A stretch of 64,000 nucleotides of DNA from Labyrinthula sp. Ha. Lineage: Eukaryota > Sar > Bigyra > Labyrinthulida > Labyrinthulaceae. Of the stretch, positions 32,844-45,409 are shown one piece after another; within the stretch, counting starts at the first letter, position 1, and each line of letters begins with the position of its first letter. The position numbers were made by a program, and so were the translations under genes. The stretch is from contig JAALGZ010000001.1 of NCBI GenBank assembly GCA_015227615.1, positions 1,364,001-1,428,000 on the forward strand. Reading direction: 5' to 3'. The notes under the pieces are model-generated. The model saw only the letters and a program-made list of their open reading frames with translations, was not told the DNA's origin and searched no databases.

Positions 32844-35800
32844 ATAATAAAAAGCTTAAAATATGAGTAACGAAGAAAATTTAGAGCTCTTACAGAGAGG
32901 GCAGGACTACAAGACTTGGAGAGTAAGAATAAAAGCCAAACTCATGGAAGAGGGGCTATTCAAAACCATCGACACCCAAAGAGAAAAATACGAAGCATCA
33001 ACTACCGGGAAAATAACACTCTCCAGCGCAGAACAAAAGAACAACGGAAAGGCAATGGCCATAGTATTGGGGAAAATAAGCAACAACATGCTAGAGAAGG
33101 TTGAAGCTTGCGAGGATATCTACAGCATGTGGAAAAAGTTGGAGAACTTATTCAAGGTTGATGATAGAGAGGAGAGAAGGAGAAGTTTTGAGGTATTAGA
33201 GCATCCAAGAGGATCTACCAGGGTGGCGAGAATAGAAGATTTTGACACGAACTTGAGCAGGTTTGTAACAGCAGGAGGTCTCATGCATGAAGATCAGAAG
33301 ATAGCCAGATTACTAAATGTAATAAAACATGACAGAGTTACGCAGCTCAAGATCGTGGTCGAGGACAACCCGGAGGTCTACAATTATGACAAAGTTTTTA
33401 ACAAACTCTTGCATTTGTCGAATATTCTTGACAGAATAAAACCGATTTTGGGCAGAAATGCAAGAGGTTCAAGGGCAAGAGGTCGCGGAGGTTACAGAAA
33501 CGCGAACCCGCAACAAAAATGCTACAACTGCGGAGAAAGAGGACATATAAGAGCAAGATGCACAAAATTAATATGCGAGAACTGCAAAGGTATTAGACAC
33601 GAAGCAGATGAGTGTAGAAAACCGAAAATGAACACAGAATACAGGGCCAACATGGCAGAGAAGAAGCAACAATACGAGTCACAAAACGACTTCTATAATG
33701 ATCATGACTCAGTGACGACAAGTAGAACTGAAAAGAAAACAATGTATAGCAATAAATCAGTAAATTTAGCAATATTAAATATAGAAAAAGAAAAAAACCA
33801 AAATAAAAATCAAATAATCGAAGAAAACCAAAACAAAAAGCAGGAAAATACCAAGAAACAAAACAAAAATTATATCAATTTTTTATGGGATTCAGGAGCG
33901 TCAAGTCATTTAATATCAATGGATAAGATAAAGCACGTTAAAGACATAGAAAAGATAGAAGGGGAAACGCTGGATGGAGTAGCATCCACAACAAAACTAA
34001 ACCTAAAAGGAAATATGACGGTGAAACTAGGCAAACTAGAAATAGACCTAAAAGATGTATATATAATTGACACAGAAAAGCCAGTAGCCATAATATCAAT
34101 AGGAAAAGTAAGCACTGACAACGATATAAAGACAGAGATAGACGGAAAAGGAATCAATATAAAAACATCGAACGGAGAGAGAATAGAAAGAATAGAAGCA
34201 AACCAGAACCTATACAAGAAAAACCTAGAAGTAATAAAACAGAAAAAAGATAAGAAGAATAGTTTTCTTGGCATAAATATTTTGGACACCCATCAAAGCA
34301 GCTACTTCTAAGAACACTCCAATATCACCAACTAAAACCAACTGAGATGGATAAACTGGACATCTGCAAAACTTGTTCCAGAACCAAAGACCAAAGAGTA
34401 CCTATAGGAAAACATAGAGAAAAAAGAAGCGAAAAACCACTGCAAAGAGTATACTGCGACACTTTAGATATACCAGTAAGGTCAAACAACGGTTACAAGG
34501 GTTGTTTGGTGATGGTGGACGATTTTTCTAAATATAGAATTATAAGAATGTATAGAAAAAGGAAGAACGTTCCACAGATGTTGATACAAGAAATAAAATA
34601 TATAGAAGAGAGAACAGAGAGAAAGATAAAATGTGTATTTTCAGACCAAGGTAAAGAATTCATGAATAAAAGTGTAATAAACTTGCTTGCTGAAAATGGA
34701 ACACAAAGAAGATATTCCTCAACATACACGCCCCAACACAACGGGTCAGCAGAAAGAAGCAACCGCATACTAATATCTGGAATAAAAATATTCTTACAAC
34801 AAGCAAAACTACCTATGAAATACTGGCCATACGCAGCAGAAGAATATATTAGAGTAAAAAACATATCTATAAATTCAACGACCGAAAAATCTCCACACGA
34901 ATTATTATTTGGGACAAAGCCAAAAATCAAATTTGTATTCACCTTTGGCGAAGAAGTAACATATATAGATACAAAGATAAAGAATAAAATAAAACCAAAG
35001 AATAAATTCGGACGATATATAGGAAAATCTAGACTTTTATCCGAGTCAAAAATATTGGACAATGTGTCCAAACAGATCATATTGAGTAGAGATATACGAA
35101 CGCTTGGACGCTCAAGTACGAATATAAAACATAATAATAAGAAAGGAAACAACGAAGAGAATAGTAAAACAGAACGAGAGAAAAGCAGAATAGATCCTCC
35201 ATCAAAATATCAAGATTTTTTAAATATAAGAAAAGAAGATGATGTAGAATTACCAGAACATTGGCAACAAAGAAGAAACCCGCAAAGAGCAGCACGTCCA
35301 ATAACCTATAAATTAGCAAAGAAAACATCGAATTACAAACTAGCAGAAAAACTACACAGAATGAAGATACCGTACCATGCAGTTTATAAAGCAGCAAACC
35401 TAAAAAATAATAAAGAACCAAGAAACCTGAGGCAGGCGTTCAAGTCCAAGGATAAAACCAAGTGGTTAGAAGCATATATGAAAGAAGTAGATAAGTTCAA
35501 GAAGATCGCTCAGTGCAGGCTGGTTAAACGTGAACATGCTCCTGCAAATATCACTCCAATACGCTTCATGGAAATATTCAATAAAAAATTCGACAACGTC
35601 AACCACGAGAATATCTTCAAGGTACGCTTTGCGGCCAACGGAAAACATCTGTAAGCAGAAGAAGACGTCTATTCACCCGTGCCCAATAAGGAGACCATTC
35701 GAATCTTCATATCACTCTCAACAGCAAGTAATAAGCAGCTCTGGCAACTGGATATCTCTTCTGCTTATCTAAATGCTAATTTAAGTAAGAAAAGATACTA

Positions 35801-36973
35801 TGAACTGCCACAACTGTTTCGAAAAAAGAGGAAGAATTATCTATGGGAATCCAACAAAGCAATATATGGTTTGAAGGAAAGTGGGAGAGCGTGGTTCTTA
35901 TATCTGTCTAGAACACTGGAATCATTGGGTTGCCAAGCGTGTTTGGTAGAAACAACGTTATTTCGGTGGCGAATGCCAGATGGAGAAATTGTGTATTTAC
36001 TTATTTACGTTGATGATATTTTATTTGCAACCAATAACCCGAAGAAGGGTAATTTCATATTGAGGAAATTGAAGACGAGATATGACGTAAAATCTACGCA
36101 AAAGGCAACGAAATTCATTGGTTTCGAATTCAACCAATTAAATGACGGGGTTCTCGTAAATGTTCAAAATTACATTGATGCAGTTGCGATCACTTACGAC
36201 TGCAAAGATACTAAGTATCAGGGAACACCACATGAACCTGGCAAGTACCACACCCCAGAGGGAAATATTATCGACGAAAAACTTTTTCAACGTATTGTGG
36301 GAACATTACACTTTATTTCAGAAACTTGCAGACCAGATATAGAGTATGCTGTCAATCGTTTGGCTGTATTTACAAAATGTCCAACACTACAACTACTAAA
36401 AGAGGCAAAGAAAATACTAAAATATTTGAATCATTCAAAAGAATATGGATTATTTTATAAACGGAACACAAAATATTGCAATGTAGCGATATATAGTGAC
36501 GCTTCATGGGCAAATGTACCAGGGGATAGATCATCTTTAGATGGACATCTTATTACAATTAACAAAATACCAATATCTTGGAAGTCGAAAAAACAAAATA
36601 TTATAGCGAAATCATCGACTGAAGCAAAGTTGGACGGTATTACCATAGCCCTAAGCTCAGCGGAATGGTTGAAGAATGTACTGGAATTCCTGAAGGTTAA
36701 GAATACAACATGGACTTTAATGAGCAACAGTATTCCAGAAATAAAATTATTACATGGTCAGTCGTTAACTGACAGCTCGAGACATATGGAATTAAAATAT
36801 TTCTTTAGTAGGATTGTTTTAAAGAGAAACAGATGGAAAATACAGTATTTAGAAGAGGGGATGAATCCGGCTGACGTATTCACTAAGCCGGTGAAAGAAT
36901 ATATTTTCAAGAGGTTAAGAAGGTATGTAGTTGTCTCGAGCAAGAAAAGAAAAGAAAAAGAAAAGAATGGAGA

Positions 36974-37101
36974 TATTAAATATATTAGTTAACTAGAATA
37001 TATTATATCTGAAACATAGAAATAGGTCGTAATTAATAGTATTGTTCAGATAAGGGGTTAAGGAACAAGTACATAGATAAAAGAGATAAACATTGATAAT
37101 A
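36974..37101 (+). repeat. 3' LTR of copia family 1
   Basis: 128 bp, nearly identical to 32704-32830. It is preceded by a purine-rich tract (about 36943-36973) and followed by the CATTG target duplication. Confidence 0.9.
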
Positions 37102-37219
37102 CATTGATATTCAATAATAAGTTAGCCCACATGGCCAAAATCAACTGATTTATTCATACATTTGATTATTGATAGGTTTTGATACTTAGTCATTCCGTCA
37201 CTTCTTCATAAAATTACAT

Positions 37220-39270
37220 AATAATTTCGTTAAGTTCGGAGAGCCTACCTACAAGGGCAGACAAGATATTAAACACAACTAAACAAGGACTAGAAGTTAA
37301 GAGACTTATTTTATAACGTTTAAAAGTTCTCTATTTGCACACTATACTTCCTTATCATTTAATTGAATTTTAAAATATTAGGAACAAGAACCAGTGATGC
37401 TTTAACAACAGCAAAATGGATGATGACCACGGAGAATGAAATCTCTCTAGCTCGGCTTCAAATATTTTTCATTGAAAGTTAGATACATAATTGCAGAATC
37501 TTTTCAAATACCTACTTATCTGCATAAGAAGGGATAGGCTATGAATTACTTAATTTTATGTACAGTACCAAATATCATCAACATATAGCTCTTTCCTTTT
37601 ATATCAACCAGAAAACAATGAAGAAAAAACTAACAACAACTCTTTAAGCTGTTGAGGTTAGCTTTTATATTCAAGTTACATCTACTAGTAAACAATAGTG
37701 TTTATTCTCTTTGTTATTTTGAGGTAGTGAAAACTTTATCAGCGATTTTTTCAGAAATGTAGTATAATGACCATATAATCGACAATACCCTTTCAATTTC
37801 TCTACAAAGCTCCAAACATATTGAAAACTAAACCTAATACTTAATAACATAAAAAATCGTAGGATTAAAGCAATATAAAGTATAAAAAACTACGATTACT
37901 GAAAATAGCACATATAGTATTTGTTGGTTTTTATTACGAAACCTTCCTCAAATACAATATTATCACCCACAATATGTTTTACATTAAAAAAAGGTTTCCA
38001 ACCATGATTTTTGTCAAAACATTTAATAAGGATGAGTATTTTAAACCCTAAAAAACTAATTTTAAAGGTCCTTTTCACTAAGTTTACAGATCTCCAAAAA
38101 AACATACATTCAAACGTAGCATCATGAAGAACAACTCTATAGATGATCTGATTAATCTCAAGCTCTAAAAATTTACTATAGCTGACTTTTCAATTTATTT
38201 CTCAGGATATTTCTTTTCTAGTTAATTGTAACTGAACTAAATTTCCCTCAGAAAACGCAAATGTTGAAAATCTGCATATCTGTAAATACGAGATCCCTCA
38301 GTTTTGCTTGTGATCCTATAAATTTTTGTATCAGATAGTCCCCGACAATTAAAAAACACGATATCTAACCTTAATTTCTGTTGCTTAGGATATTTTTAAT
38401 GTTTTTTTTTAAGAAAAGACGATATTGGTCTAAAATGCTCTATTCATAAAATTCAATCCGTGTAATACCTCAAGAAATACTCGTTTAGAGCCCAAACAAA
38501 CCTCGCCTGTCGAAAGAACGGGTGAATTTATGCCTTAAAGCAACTTGGTTTGATTATTGAAATGTTATTTATAAACTTCCTAACAGTGTCTCCTATTTCC
38601 AAGATCTCAGAAACTCTGAAAAAGGATACTTTTAAATGTCAAATATTCCTGAATTGGTGATACCAAGTAATGAAACATCCTGAGAAATGGTACTCAACCA
38701 GAGGTACTGATGATTTAGGGTATCTCCGAGTTTTTTTCGAGGAAACTCCAAGAACTTCCCTATTAATCTCAGCAATAGTTATTTCGGTTTATTTAAGTTT
38801 ACTCCAAACTCAACTTTAAAATATCCAAAACTGAACTTTTAATGGGACAAATATGAAAAATTTTGAATCTAACCTTATCTATTATCGAATTTCAGTGGCT
38901 TTGAAATAAAAAAATAAAGTTTAAATATTTTATTTGTTTTAATTATACAAATCTCTATCATATAATTGCAAGTTCTTATATAGAAATATGTGTTTTTTTA
39001 AATTTTACATATGATAAAATACTTAAGAACACATGTAAATTGTCACGGAGAAGACCACTATGAATTAAAGAAGATCTAGGTTTTTAGTTTTTCAAAAAAG
39101 TCGTTATGTGGTCGTTTTTCAGGCGTATTTATGGAAAAAAAGTGATACTTTTGTTTTTACAAATTAAACACCTTAATCTTATTTTTATAATATGTGCTTG
39201 GTATTATTTTAAAGAGCAAAATCACACCTTTCTTTTTGTTTGAAGTTTTTTATGATTTTTGATAAGAAGT
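37220..39270 (+). repeat. Long non-coding interspersed repeat, copy B (about 2 kb)
   Basis: Same orientation and block order as 20660-22720, with frequent substitutions and small indels, so both copies are old. It starts about 120 bp right of the copia 3' LTR. The copia therefore lies beside or inside the same repeat-rich block. No sustained frame is present. Confidence 0.8.
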
Positions 39271-40341
39271 TACCTATTTGGTCATAAATTTTTCATTAAG
39301 AATACATTCTTGAAGTACTCAAACATGCAATAAGAATCCAAAATATATACCAACTGAAACACATCAAAAAAGAAGATAAAGGGACGAACTATACAAGCAA
39401 CTGGTAAAGAGTCTACGGAAATAGAAAGCTCTTCACAGTTAGAAGCAGAAGAAGTTGAAATAGAAAAAAGGTTGAAGTTGATGAAGAATCAGAGAACAGC
39501 TAGGAAAGCATTCTACAGTGGAGTTGAGCTTAAGGGTAAGTTAAATTCAGAAAGAAACAGGAGCAAATTGAAAGCATTTAAGTTTCTAAAAAAATTCTTA
39601 ACTATGTTTTAGAAGATTTTGATAAAATTAATATTGTGTAAGCTTTAACCAAATAAGAATTTGTTTTCGTATTTTCTATCTTCATATGTATTTATATCTA
39701 TTGTCATTTTATTTGTGTCCCTGCTGTAGCACAGAAAACAACCTTCTTTTATGCTAAAACTAGTCTTAACGTTAACATCCCTATATTCTTAGACAAACTT
39801 CTTAGAACAACCAAACTACTTATCAACAAGTTATTGGAATCCAATATACCTTGGTTTCTCCTATATCATCTTCTAACGGTAACTTTGTTAACTTTCCTCC
39901 TACAGCTTGGGCCTGGTCTCTGGTTGAGTCACAACTCCTTGTGGTATTTAACACTCCTCTGGACTCAACAGTTAAAATATGCGCAAGATTTTAACTATTT
40001 CATTAAGTAGCACTAGAAAATTTGTACACTCAGAAGCTCCTGTGGAATTTAATATTTACAGACAGTTAAACGAGTGCATTGGTTAACTAACATAGAAAAA
40101 AGCAAAATTTAGCCAAAACAAAAATATGTCTGAAAATGGCGAAAGAAAAACCAGTCGTTTTCTTCTTCTTATTCTTTAGGAACTACCCCAAATAGCAATA
40201 AACTGGTCTGGAAAACGTAAAAAAAACTTAGTAAGTACATCACTCTTCTTTTTCATTTCTTAGTTAACCACAAGAACTTAGATAATAAGAGCTGAAAAAA
40301 ACGAAGAAAGGCAAAGAATAAGACACAGATATACCTTAACT
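39271..40341. other. No confident gene; Lys/Glu-rich open stretch at 39359-39613
   Basis: An 80-codon plus-strand frame without an ATG at its start reads as highly charged helix (IESSSQLEAEEVEIEKRLKL, then NQRTARKAFYSGVEL). It could be an exon or a transposon remnant. From 39620 to 40341 nothing is recognised; this should contain the 5' end of the hAT element, but no inverted repeat was found. Confidence 0.35.
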
Positions 40342-42482
40342 ATGACATCACAAGATTCCTGCAGTCCTATCAACCTAACAGGTGATACAATTGGAGAAAG
40401 CTGGCACAAGGGGTTAACTAACGTCCTTCCACAAAAGAGAAAGAATAAAGCCACTGATGAAATGAAAGGACCAGTATCTCTCATCCCAAAGAATGTCAGA
40501 AGTGAAGTCTATAAGTACTTTGAAGATCTCAACTATCTAAACAAACTGAAGTGCAAGTTGTGCAGTAAACCTGTTAACTATACAGGGAAGAACACCAGTG
40601 GAATGATTTCACACATGAAAAATTGTGCTTTAATAAGAGAAGCAGAGGCCAAGCAAAACTTGAAGAATTTGAAGGGTGGTGGAATCAAAGCCTACTTAAG
40701 GGACTATAGCTCTACTCAGGCGCTTGGGTTTTCTGTATTTGGTGGTAAGCAGGAGACAAAGAGGGCAAATGAATAAATTTTCATTAGACAGAGGACCTGT
40801 TGTATTTTGCTGTATATGCCTTATGGAGAATGGTCGTAGCCGTGCATGGTCTATGTTATTCGAGCTGTTCACCTAACACTTGAGGTGAAAGAAAAATCCG
40901 CTTTTGCGGAGGCCATTGAGAAAAATTATAAGCAGCTCAAAGCGAAGATTAAAGAGGTGCTAAAGAAGCAGGTACGAGAAACCGGGGTTCGCATAACCAG
41001 TGATCTTTCGTCTTTCAGAGTCGCAAAGGGATATATGGCTGTGCTGGTTCATTTCATAACAGAGGAGTTTGAGTTGAAAAAGTTGTTCCTGTGTTTTGAT
41101 CGACATTATGGCTAGCATAGCGCTGCAAACAATGTTGCATTATTGTTTAGGGTTATTAAAGAGTTTGGTTTGGAAAAGAGCATTACCTCCTTCACCACTG
41201 ACAATGGAAGCGACATGGTTAAAGCTGCCGAGCTTCTGTTCAAGTATTTATATCCTGAAGAAGTAACCGAATCTGACAATGCTCCAGTTTTTCATCCTGG
41301 CCCTAATTATCGACACTTTCACTTCAGTTGCTTGGCGCATATTAATAACCTGATAACGAAGGAAGTTCTCTCCCATGTTAAAGTCTATAGCAACAGAGCA
41401 AGAAGGTTTAGGTTATTTTTTAAATCCACGTCAAGATTTACGGAATGGCAGAAGTGTGTTGATAATGCTGGATATCACAAGGAACAGGAAAAGCAGTTAC
41501 CTTCTATTGATGTTAGCACGCACTGGGACAGTCTCTACGTGTTAGTTCATGGTCTTTGCAAGAGGAAGGATATTATTCTAGAAGTTAGCAAGGAAATGAG
41601 AGCGAACGATGACACTTCTGAGTTCAGGCGAGTGGCACTTACGGAAAGAGACTTTAAAATTTTGAAGCTAATTGCTGATATTCTAGAACCAAGCTATAAA
41701 CTTACAAAGATGTCTTCGAGAGATCTTGTTGTGAATATTCAGTGGAGAGAAAGAATGTTTGAAGACCTGAAAAGAGCTTTGAGGCTGATAAAAGTTACGT
41801 GCCAGGTAGTTGATGAAGAGACAGAGCAAGGAATTGAGATGGATTTTGGAAAGGAGTATCTTCATGCCGTTCAGTCCATTGGAAGAGGTGTTGCATCAGC
41901 GCTGCGGAAGAAAGTGGGAAACTATGACGAGCTAGTTACTTCTTCAAATCAACTGGAGCTAGCTAAAATTCTCAGCAAACAGTTGTATAGTTCAAGAGAA
42001 GTATCGACTGGATCAGATGAATGGAAACGACAGAAGGAGCTGCTGCTTAGTGCCTTGAAGAAGATTCGGGAACCGGTTACTGATGTTGCTGTTTTTGTTC
42101 TTTCTCTTTCTTTAACTAAGTTTACAGATGATTATTTTTATCCAGAAGAAGATTCGGAAGCAGAAGGTGAAGATCTTACAGAAGACAAGAACGAGAAGGA
42201 GGTTGGGATTTTTCTTAAAAAGAGGAAGATAAAGAACAATGAGCACCCACTTGTTTTTTGAAGGAGAACAGAAGAAAGTACCCGAAGCTGGCATTGCTTA
42301 CAAGGAATATATTGAGCATTCAAACCTTTAGTGTATCCTCAGAGAAGGCGTTCAGTCATGCTAAGAAGACAGTAATGTGTAAGGAGACATTGAAGGATGA
42401 GTCATTCAAGATGTTGATGCAAGCCAGAGAGTACAAGCTGTTCTTGGAACCAGATCTGAAGAGAAAGCAAGTTAATAATTAG
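40342..42482 (+). mobile_element. hAT-superfamily transposase, lightly damaged
   Basis: A BED-type zinc finger is encoded at about 40548-40635 (CKLCSKPVNYTGKNTSGMIS then HMKNC). Next comes VRITSDLSSFRVAKGYMAV at about 40988, corresponding to the first catalytic Asp region. TSFTTDNGSDMVKAAELLFK at about 41190 contains the DN motif of the second catalytic Asp, then FSCLAHINNLI and STHWDSLYVL. The C-terminal dimerisation domain is at about 42280-42440 (YPKLALLTRNILSIQTFSVSSEKAFS). Lesions: a stop at 40774-40776 with a disordered stretch to about 40845, an in-frame TAG at 41113-41115, and a frame change near 42255 just before the dimerisation domain. The 40342-42261 segments share one frame. It is younger than the hAT remnant at 7.4-8.6 kb. 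Confidence 0.9.
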
Positions 42483-42989
42483 TGAACAAATAAAAATTAG
42501 GGGGGGTTCTTTTCCCACAGGGTTTCTCCCCTCCTACATGTATTTTGAGTAGATTGAGTTCTAGTTTTAAATTATTTGAGCTTGAGTTTTAGAGTTAAGT
42601 AGTTGAAGTTTAGTTTTTTGCATTCATATATATATATATATACATTCTGAGTTTTTGCTAGAAGTAACAATTTTCATGAATTTCGTACTAAAGAATCACA
42701 GTACATCTATTCTCCCTAAAAAATAAACTTGAATTTGTGTCTTTAAAGTTTAATTTTATCAAGTTACTGGCCAAAGTAGAAAAAAGTACAAACTAAAGCT
42801 TGAAAGTTAAACTTGTTCCAACAATGCTTCTTCTTAGTCCAGTTTAGCCTTGCATATACTCCTTTGAAGATACTCAATCCATAAGGATGAAAATAATGCG
42901 GTCATAATAATGAACATTCCGGTTAGACATATTGATTGCTCATCCATTGGTTTTGTTCAGTTTGTTTGTTTCTTTCTTTAAACACGTAA
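42483..42989. other. No gene; probable 3' flank of the hAT element
   Basis: Contains a G run followed by a pyrimidine-rich segment at 42499-42535, TTGAG/TTTAG-rich sequence, and a (TA)n run at about 42626-42642. The element's right terminal repeat should lie here but was not identified. Confidence 0.5.
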
Positions 42990-43210
42990 ATTCTATAACT
43001 CGAAAAATTCAACACTTGAAAACTCAAACAATGTTTGGTAAAAGGGCCAGGGCCATACGGCCAAAACTTAAATGATACTCACGAGTTCCTCAGAAAAACT
43101 AAAATATCATTTGAGGAAACTCAAAACTCGAAAAAAAAGTATCAAAACTCAAAACTTTTGATGAACTCATTCGAGTATCGATATTTTTTCTTAAACGACA
43201 TCCCTAATTG
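42990..43210 (+). repeat. Short interspersed repeat, copy 2
   Basis: Contains GGGCCATACGGCCAAAACTT then AAATGATACTCACGAGTTCC and several AAACTCAAAACT words, parallel to the minus strand of 20310-20535. It lies at the truncated end of the copia fragment to its right. Confidence 0.6.
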
Positions 43211-44666
43211 GAACCCGTAAATACAGGTCCAAAGAGAATAAGTAATTTCTCTCGATACGTATTTTTATCTTTTGATTCATATTTTTAGTGTATATAATAA
43301 TATTTCCTTTTTCTGCAATGACCCTTAAACCTTGTTTCATCAAGGTCCCTAAAGAGACCAGCAACATCTTTTTCTGAGTCCAAAATATGGACGTTTTTGA
43401 TCTGAAAATGGCTTCCATTAAGTAAATTTAGGGTTAGACCCCTTTTCTTTATTGAAAATTTTCCTTTTCCAATATGATTTAATTATATTTTTGGTATTTA
43501 CTCGGTATTTTCAATGAATTTTATGTACTTTTTTGAAGTAACGTGTAACGAGGCACAGCTGTCAAATAAAACCTTTGATTTTGCACTTGAAACACTTGCA
43601 GTGAACGTTGAAACCACGTTGGCTGAATATTCAGACTCAGAAGATTCAGAGTCTGACTTGTATGAAAGAGAGTCTGAAAGAACACCCTCATGGTCATTAC
43701 TTTTGGCCATATTTTCCTGTTATTTCTTCCTTTTCTTGCATATTTTCTCTGTGTGGCCCACTTTCTTGCAGTAACCACATGAAATGTTCCGACACTCTGA
43801 CCTAAAGCGGCCGTATACGTTGCAACCATGGCAGCAAATACCCTTAGACGGTTTCCGTGTTCGCTTTGGGTTATTGGGAATAGAAACCTTCTTTTTTTGA
43901 TATTGCGTTACTGTAATTTAAATCTTCGGTATATTGAACACATTTATTATAAATTTCAAGATACTAGAATTTGTTTGGATCAAACTCTAGGGTCAGCCTT
44001 AAATGATTTACCTTATCTCCTGAAAGAACGTTCATGATAGCTTCAATTTTCTGGTCTTCCGACATCTTTCCACCGTAATATTCATAGTCTCAGACAGCAC
44101 AGTCAAGGTTATAACTTTTCTTCTGATAATTACTGCCTTGAACAATTCTAACGACTTTCTCCAACCTCCTCCTTTCCTTTCGTTTATCGATAACAAAATT
44201 TTCTCTATTTCTTTTGAAGCTTTGCCCGATATTAATCTCTCTCTCTCAGTTTTCTTATAATGCTGTTGACTACATACTTGTAGATTATGCATAATGCCTC
44301 TGCTTCTTATTCAGGGGTGGTACCTGACGTCTGTTTTTCATCCGTTTCTTTATCTGTTATTGTCTTAAGAGGTTTCAGGTTATTAAAGTTCTTGGTATGA
44401 AGCATGGCTTCAATGCACATGTGCCATACAGTGTAGTCCTTTTGATGGACAGAACTAACTTTTCTTCATGTGAATTCAATTTTTTTACTAATTTTAAGAA
44501 GTCTCTTTGGATGTTAACCTGCTGAAAGTTGTTTATATATTTTGGTAAGTTTGTGATATAAAGGTCAAGGTTTATGAGAGATCAATATCATACAACACAC
44601 TGTAATAGAACTGTATTATATTCTATGGCTCTGAAAATAGTATTATGTTTTGTGGCCCTGGGAATA
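43191..44666 (-). mobile_element. Ty1/copia fragment, family 2: 5' LTR, gag, zinc knuckle, protease
   Basis: From high to low coordinate: a 147-bp LTR at 44520-44666, a GGTTAACATCC primer-binding box, and gag from about 44.45 kb (W-H-M-C-I-E-A-M and the T-D-K-E-T-D-E linker). A Cys/His-rich knuckle region lies near 43.8 kb, followed by a protease-like island with FDSCASLHVTS near 43.55 kb. It ends near 43.2 kb at a short repeat. Integrase and RT are absent, so it complements the 17.4-20.3 kb copy of the same family, which keeps the 3' half. It is old and broken in several places. Confidence 0.7.
44520..44666 (-). repeat. 5' LTR of copia family 2
   Basis: 147 bp. In element orientation it starts TATTCCCAGGGCC and ends CTTTCAGCA, directly followed by GGTTAAC. 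It matches 17417-17563. Confidence 0.75.
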
Positions 44667-45409
44667 CCTTTGGTTTTTCATTTTGGATCATTAGACTATT
44701 ATTGGTCCGAATGTGCTTCTTATCAACTTTGTAGTCTTTTTGAAGCTCATTGATATTGTCTCTGCGAAATAAATACATATTTTCATCTTCCTACAAATAC
44801 GGAACTGTATACTTCTTTATGTTTTTGGTTGGTTTTGTCTTAAGTTCTTTATCTTATTCAGTTTTGAGATTTTCTGTCCTTTTCAATTCTTGAGCTCTAG
44901 GTGATATCATCTACACAAAATCTCAACAACATCAAATCCTCCCTCCCCTGTCTTGGAGGAATGCTGTTACCATGTTCGCTTTTCGTGAAATAGGTGTTAA
45001 GTGCAAAATTTGTGCATCGTGCTGTACCACACTTTCGCTGATTATTTTTGTAAAGAAATTTTCGAGTTCAAGTTGTAGGATCTGCTTCGGAAATATTCGT
45101 TCAAGTTGTGTCGTATGTTGTTTTTCGAATTCCGGTACGCTACCGTTTTCATTGAATGTTGCAACCAAGTGTATCTGGTTTCTCCGCAACAGATAAGTAG
45201 TGCCCCAATAGCACTATGAACACTTCTAAAGAATTTACCAATAGTTTACGATACCAAATGTCAATAGCACCCTTGTTTAGTTCCCGGGTATGAAAGCTTG
45301 ATAAGTGTTATTGTCATCTTTCCGGTAAATCTCTTTCGGAGTATGTTTTTGTTGCGACTTCCTCGGTACTGATATCTTTCGCTAGTAACTTGAACTTATA
45401 CTTCTATCT
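44667..45409. other. No confident gene; unassigned minus-strand open stretch 44932-45189
   Basis: The 85-codon minus-strand stretch is not low complexity (for example LERIFPKQILQLELENFFTK) and has G+C like the transposon islands, but I cannot assign it to a family. It is probably an element remnant. Confidence 0.35.

Larger units (their letters stand above)
32704..37101 (+). mobile_element. Ty1/copia LTR retrotransposon, family 1, young and nearly whole
   Basis: 4.4 kb, bounded by LTRs at 32704-32830 and 36974-37101 and flanked by the 5-bp direct repeat CATTG (32699-32703, 37102-37106). Parts in order: gag from about 32.86 kb; two CCHC knuckles (CYNCGERGHIRARC and a second CENCKG-type) near 33.5-33.6 kb; aspartic protease WDSGASSH near 33.9 kb; integrase near 34.4-35.1 kb; RT with YVDDILFA near 36.0 kb; RNase H with YSDASWAN and STEAK near 36.5-36.65 kb. 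It ends with a polypurine tract beside the 3' LTR. The order protease-integrase-RT-RNase H is diagnostic of Ty1/copia. About two breaks interrupt the coding region. The LTRs differ at roughly 3% of positions, so insertion was recent. Confidence 0.95.

Noticed and set aside
33900-35660. Minus-strand open stretches of up to 219 codons inside the copia element
   Set aside because: They mirror the A-rich coding strand of gag-pol and give Phe/Leu/Ile-rich low-complexity peptides.
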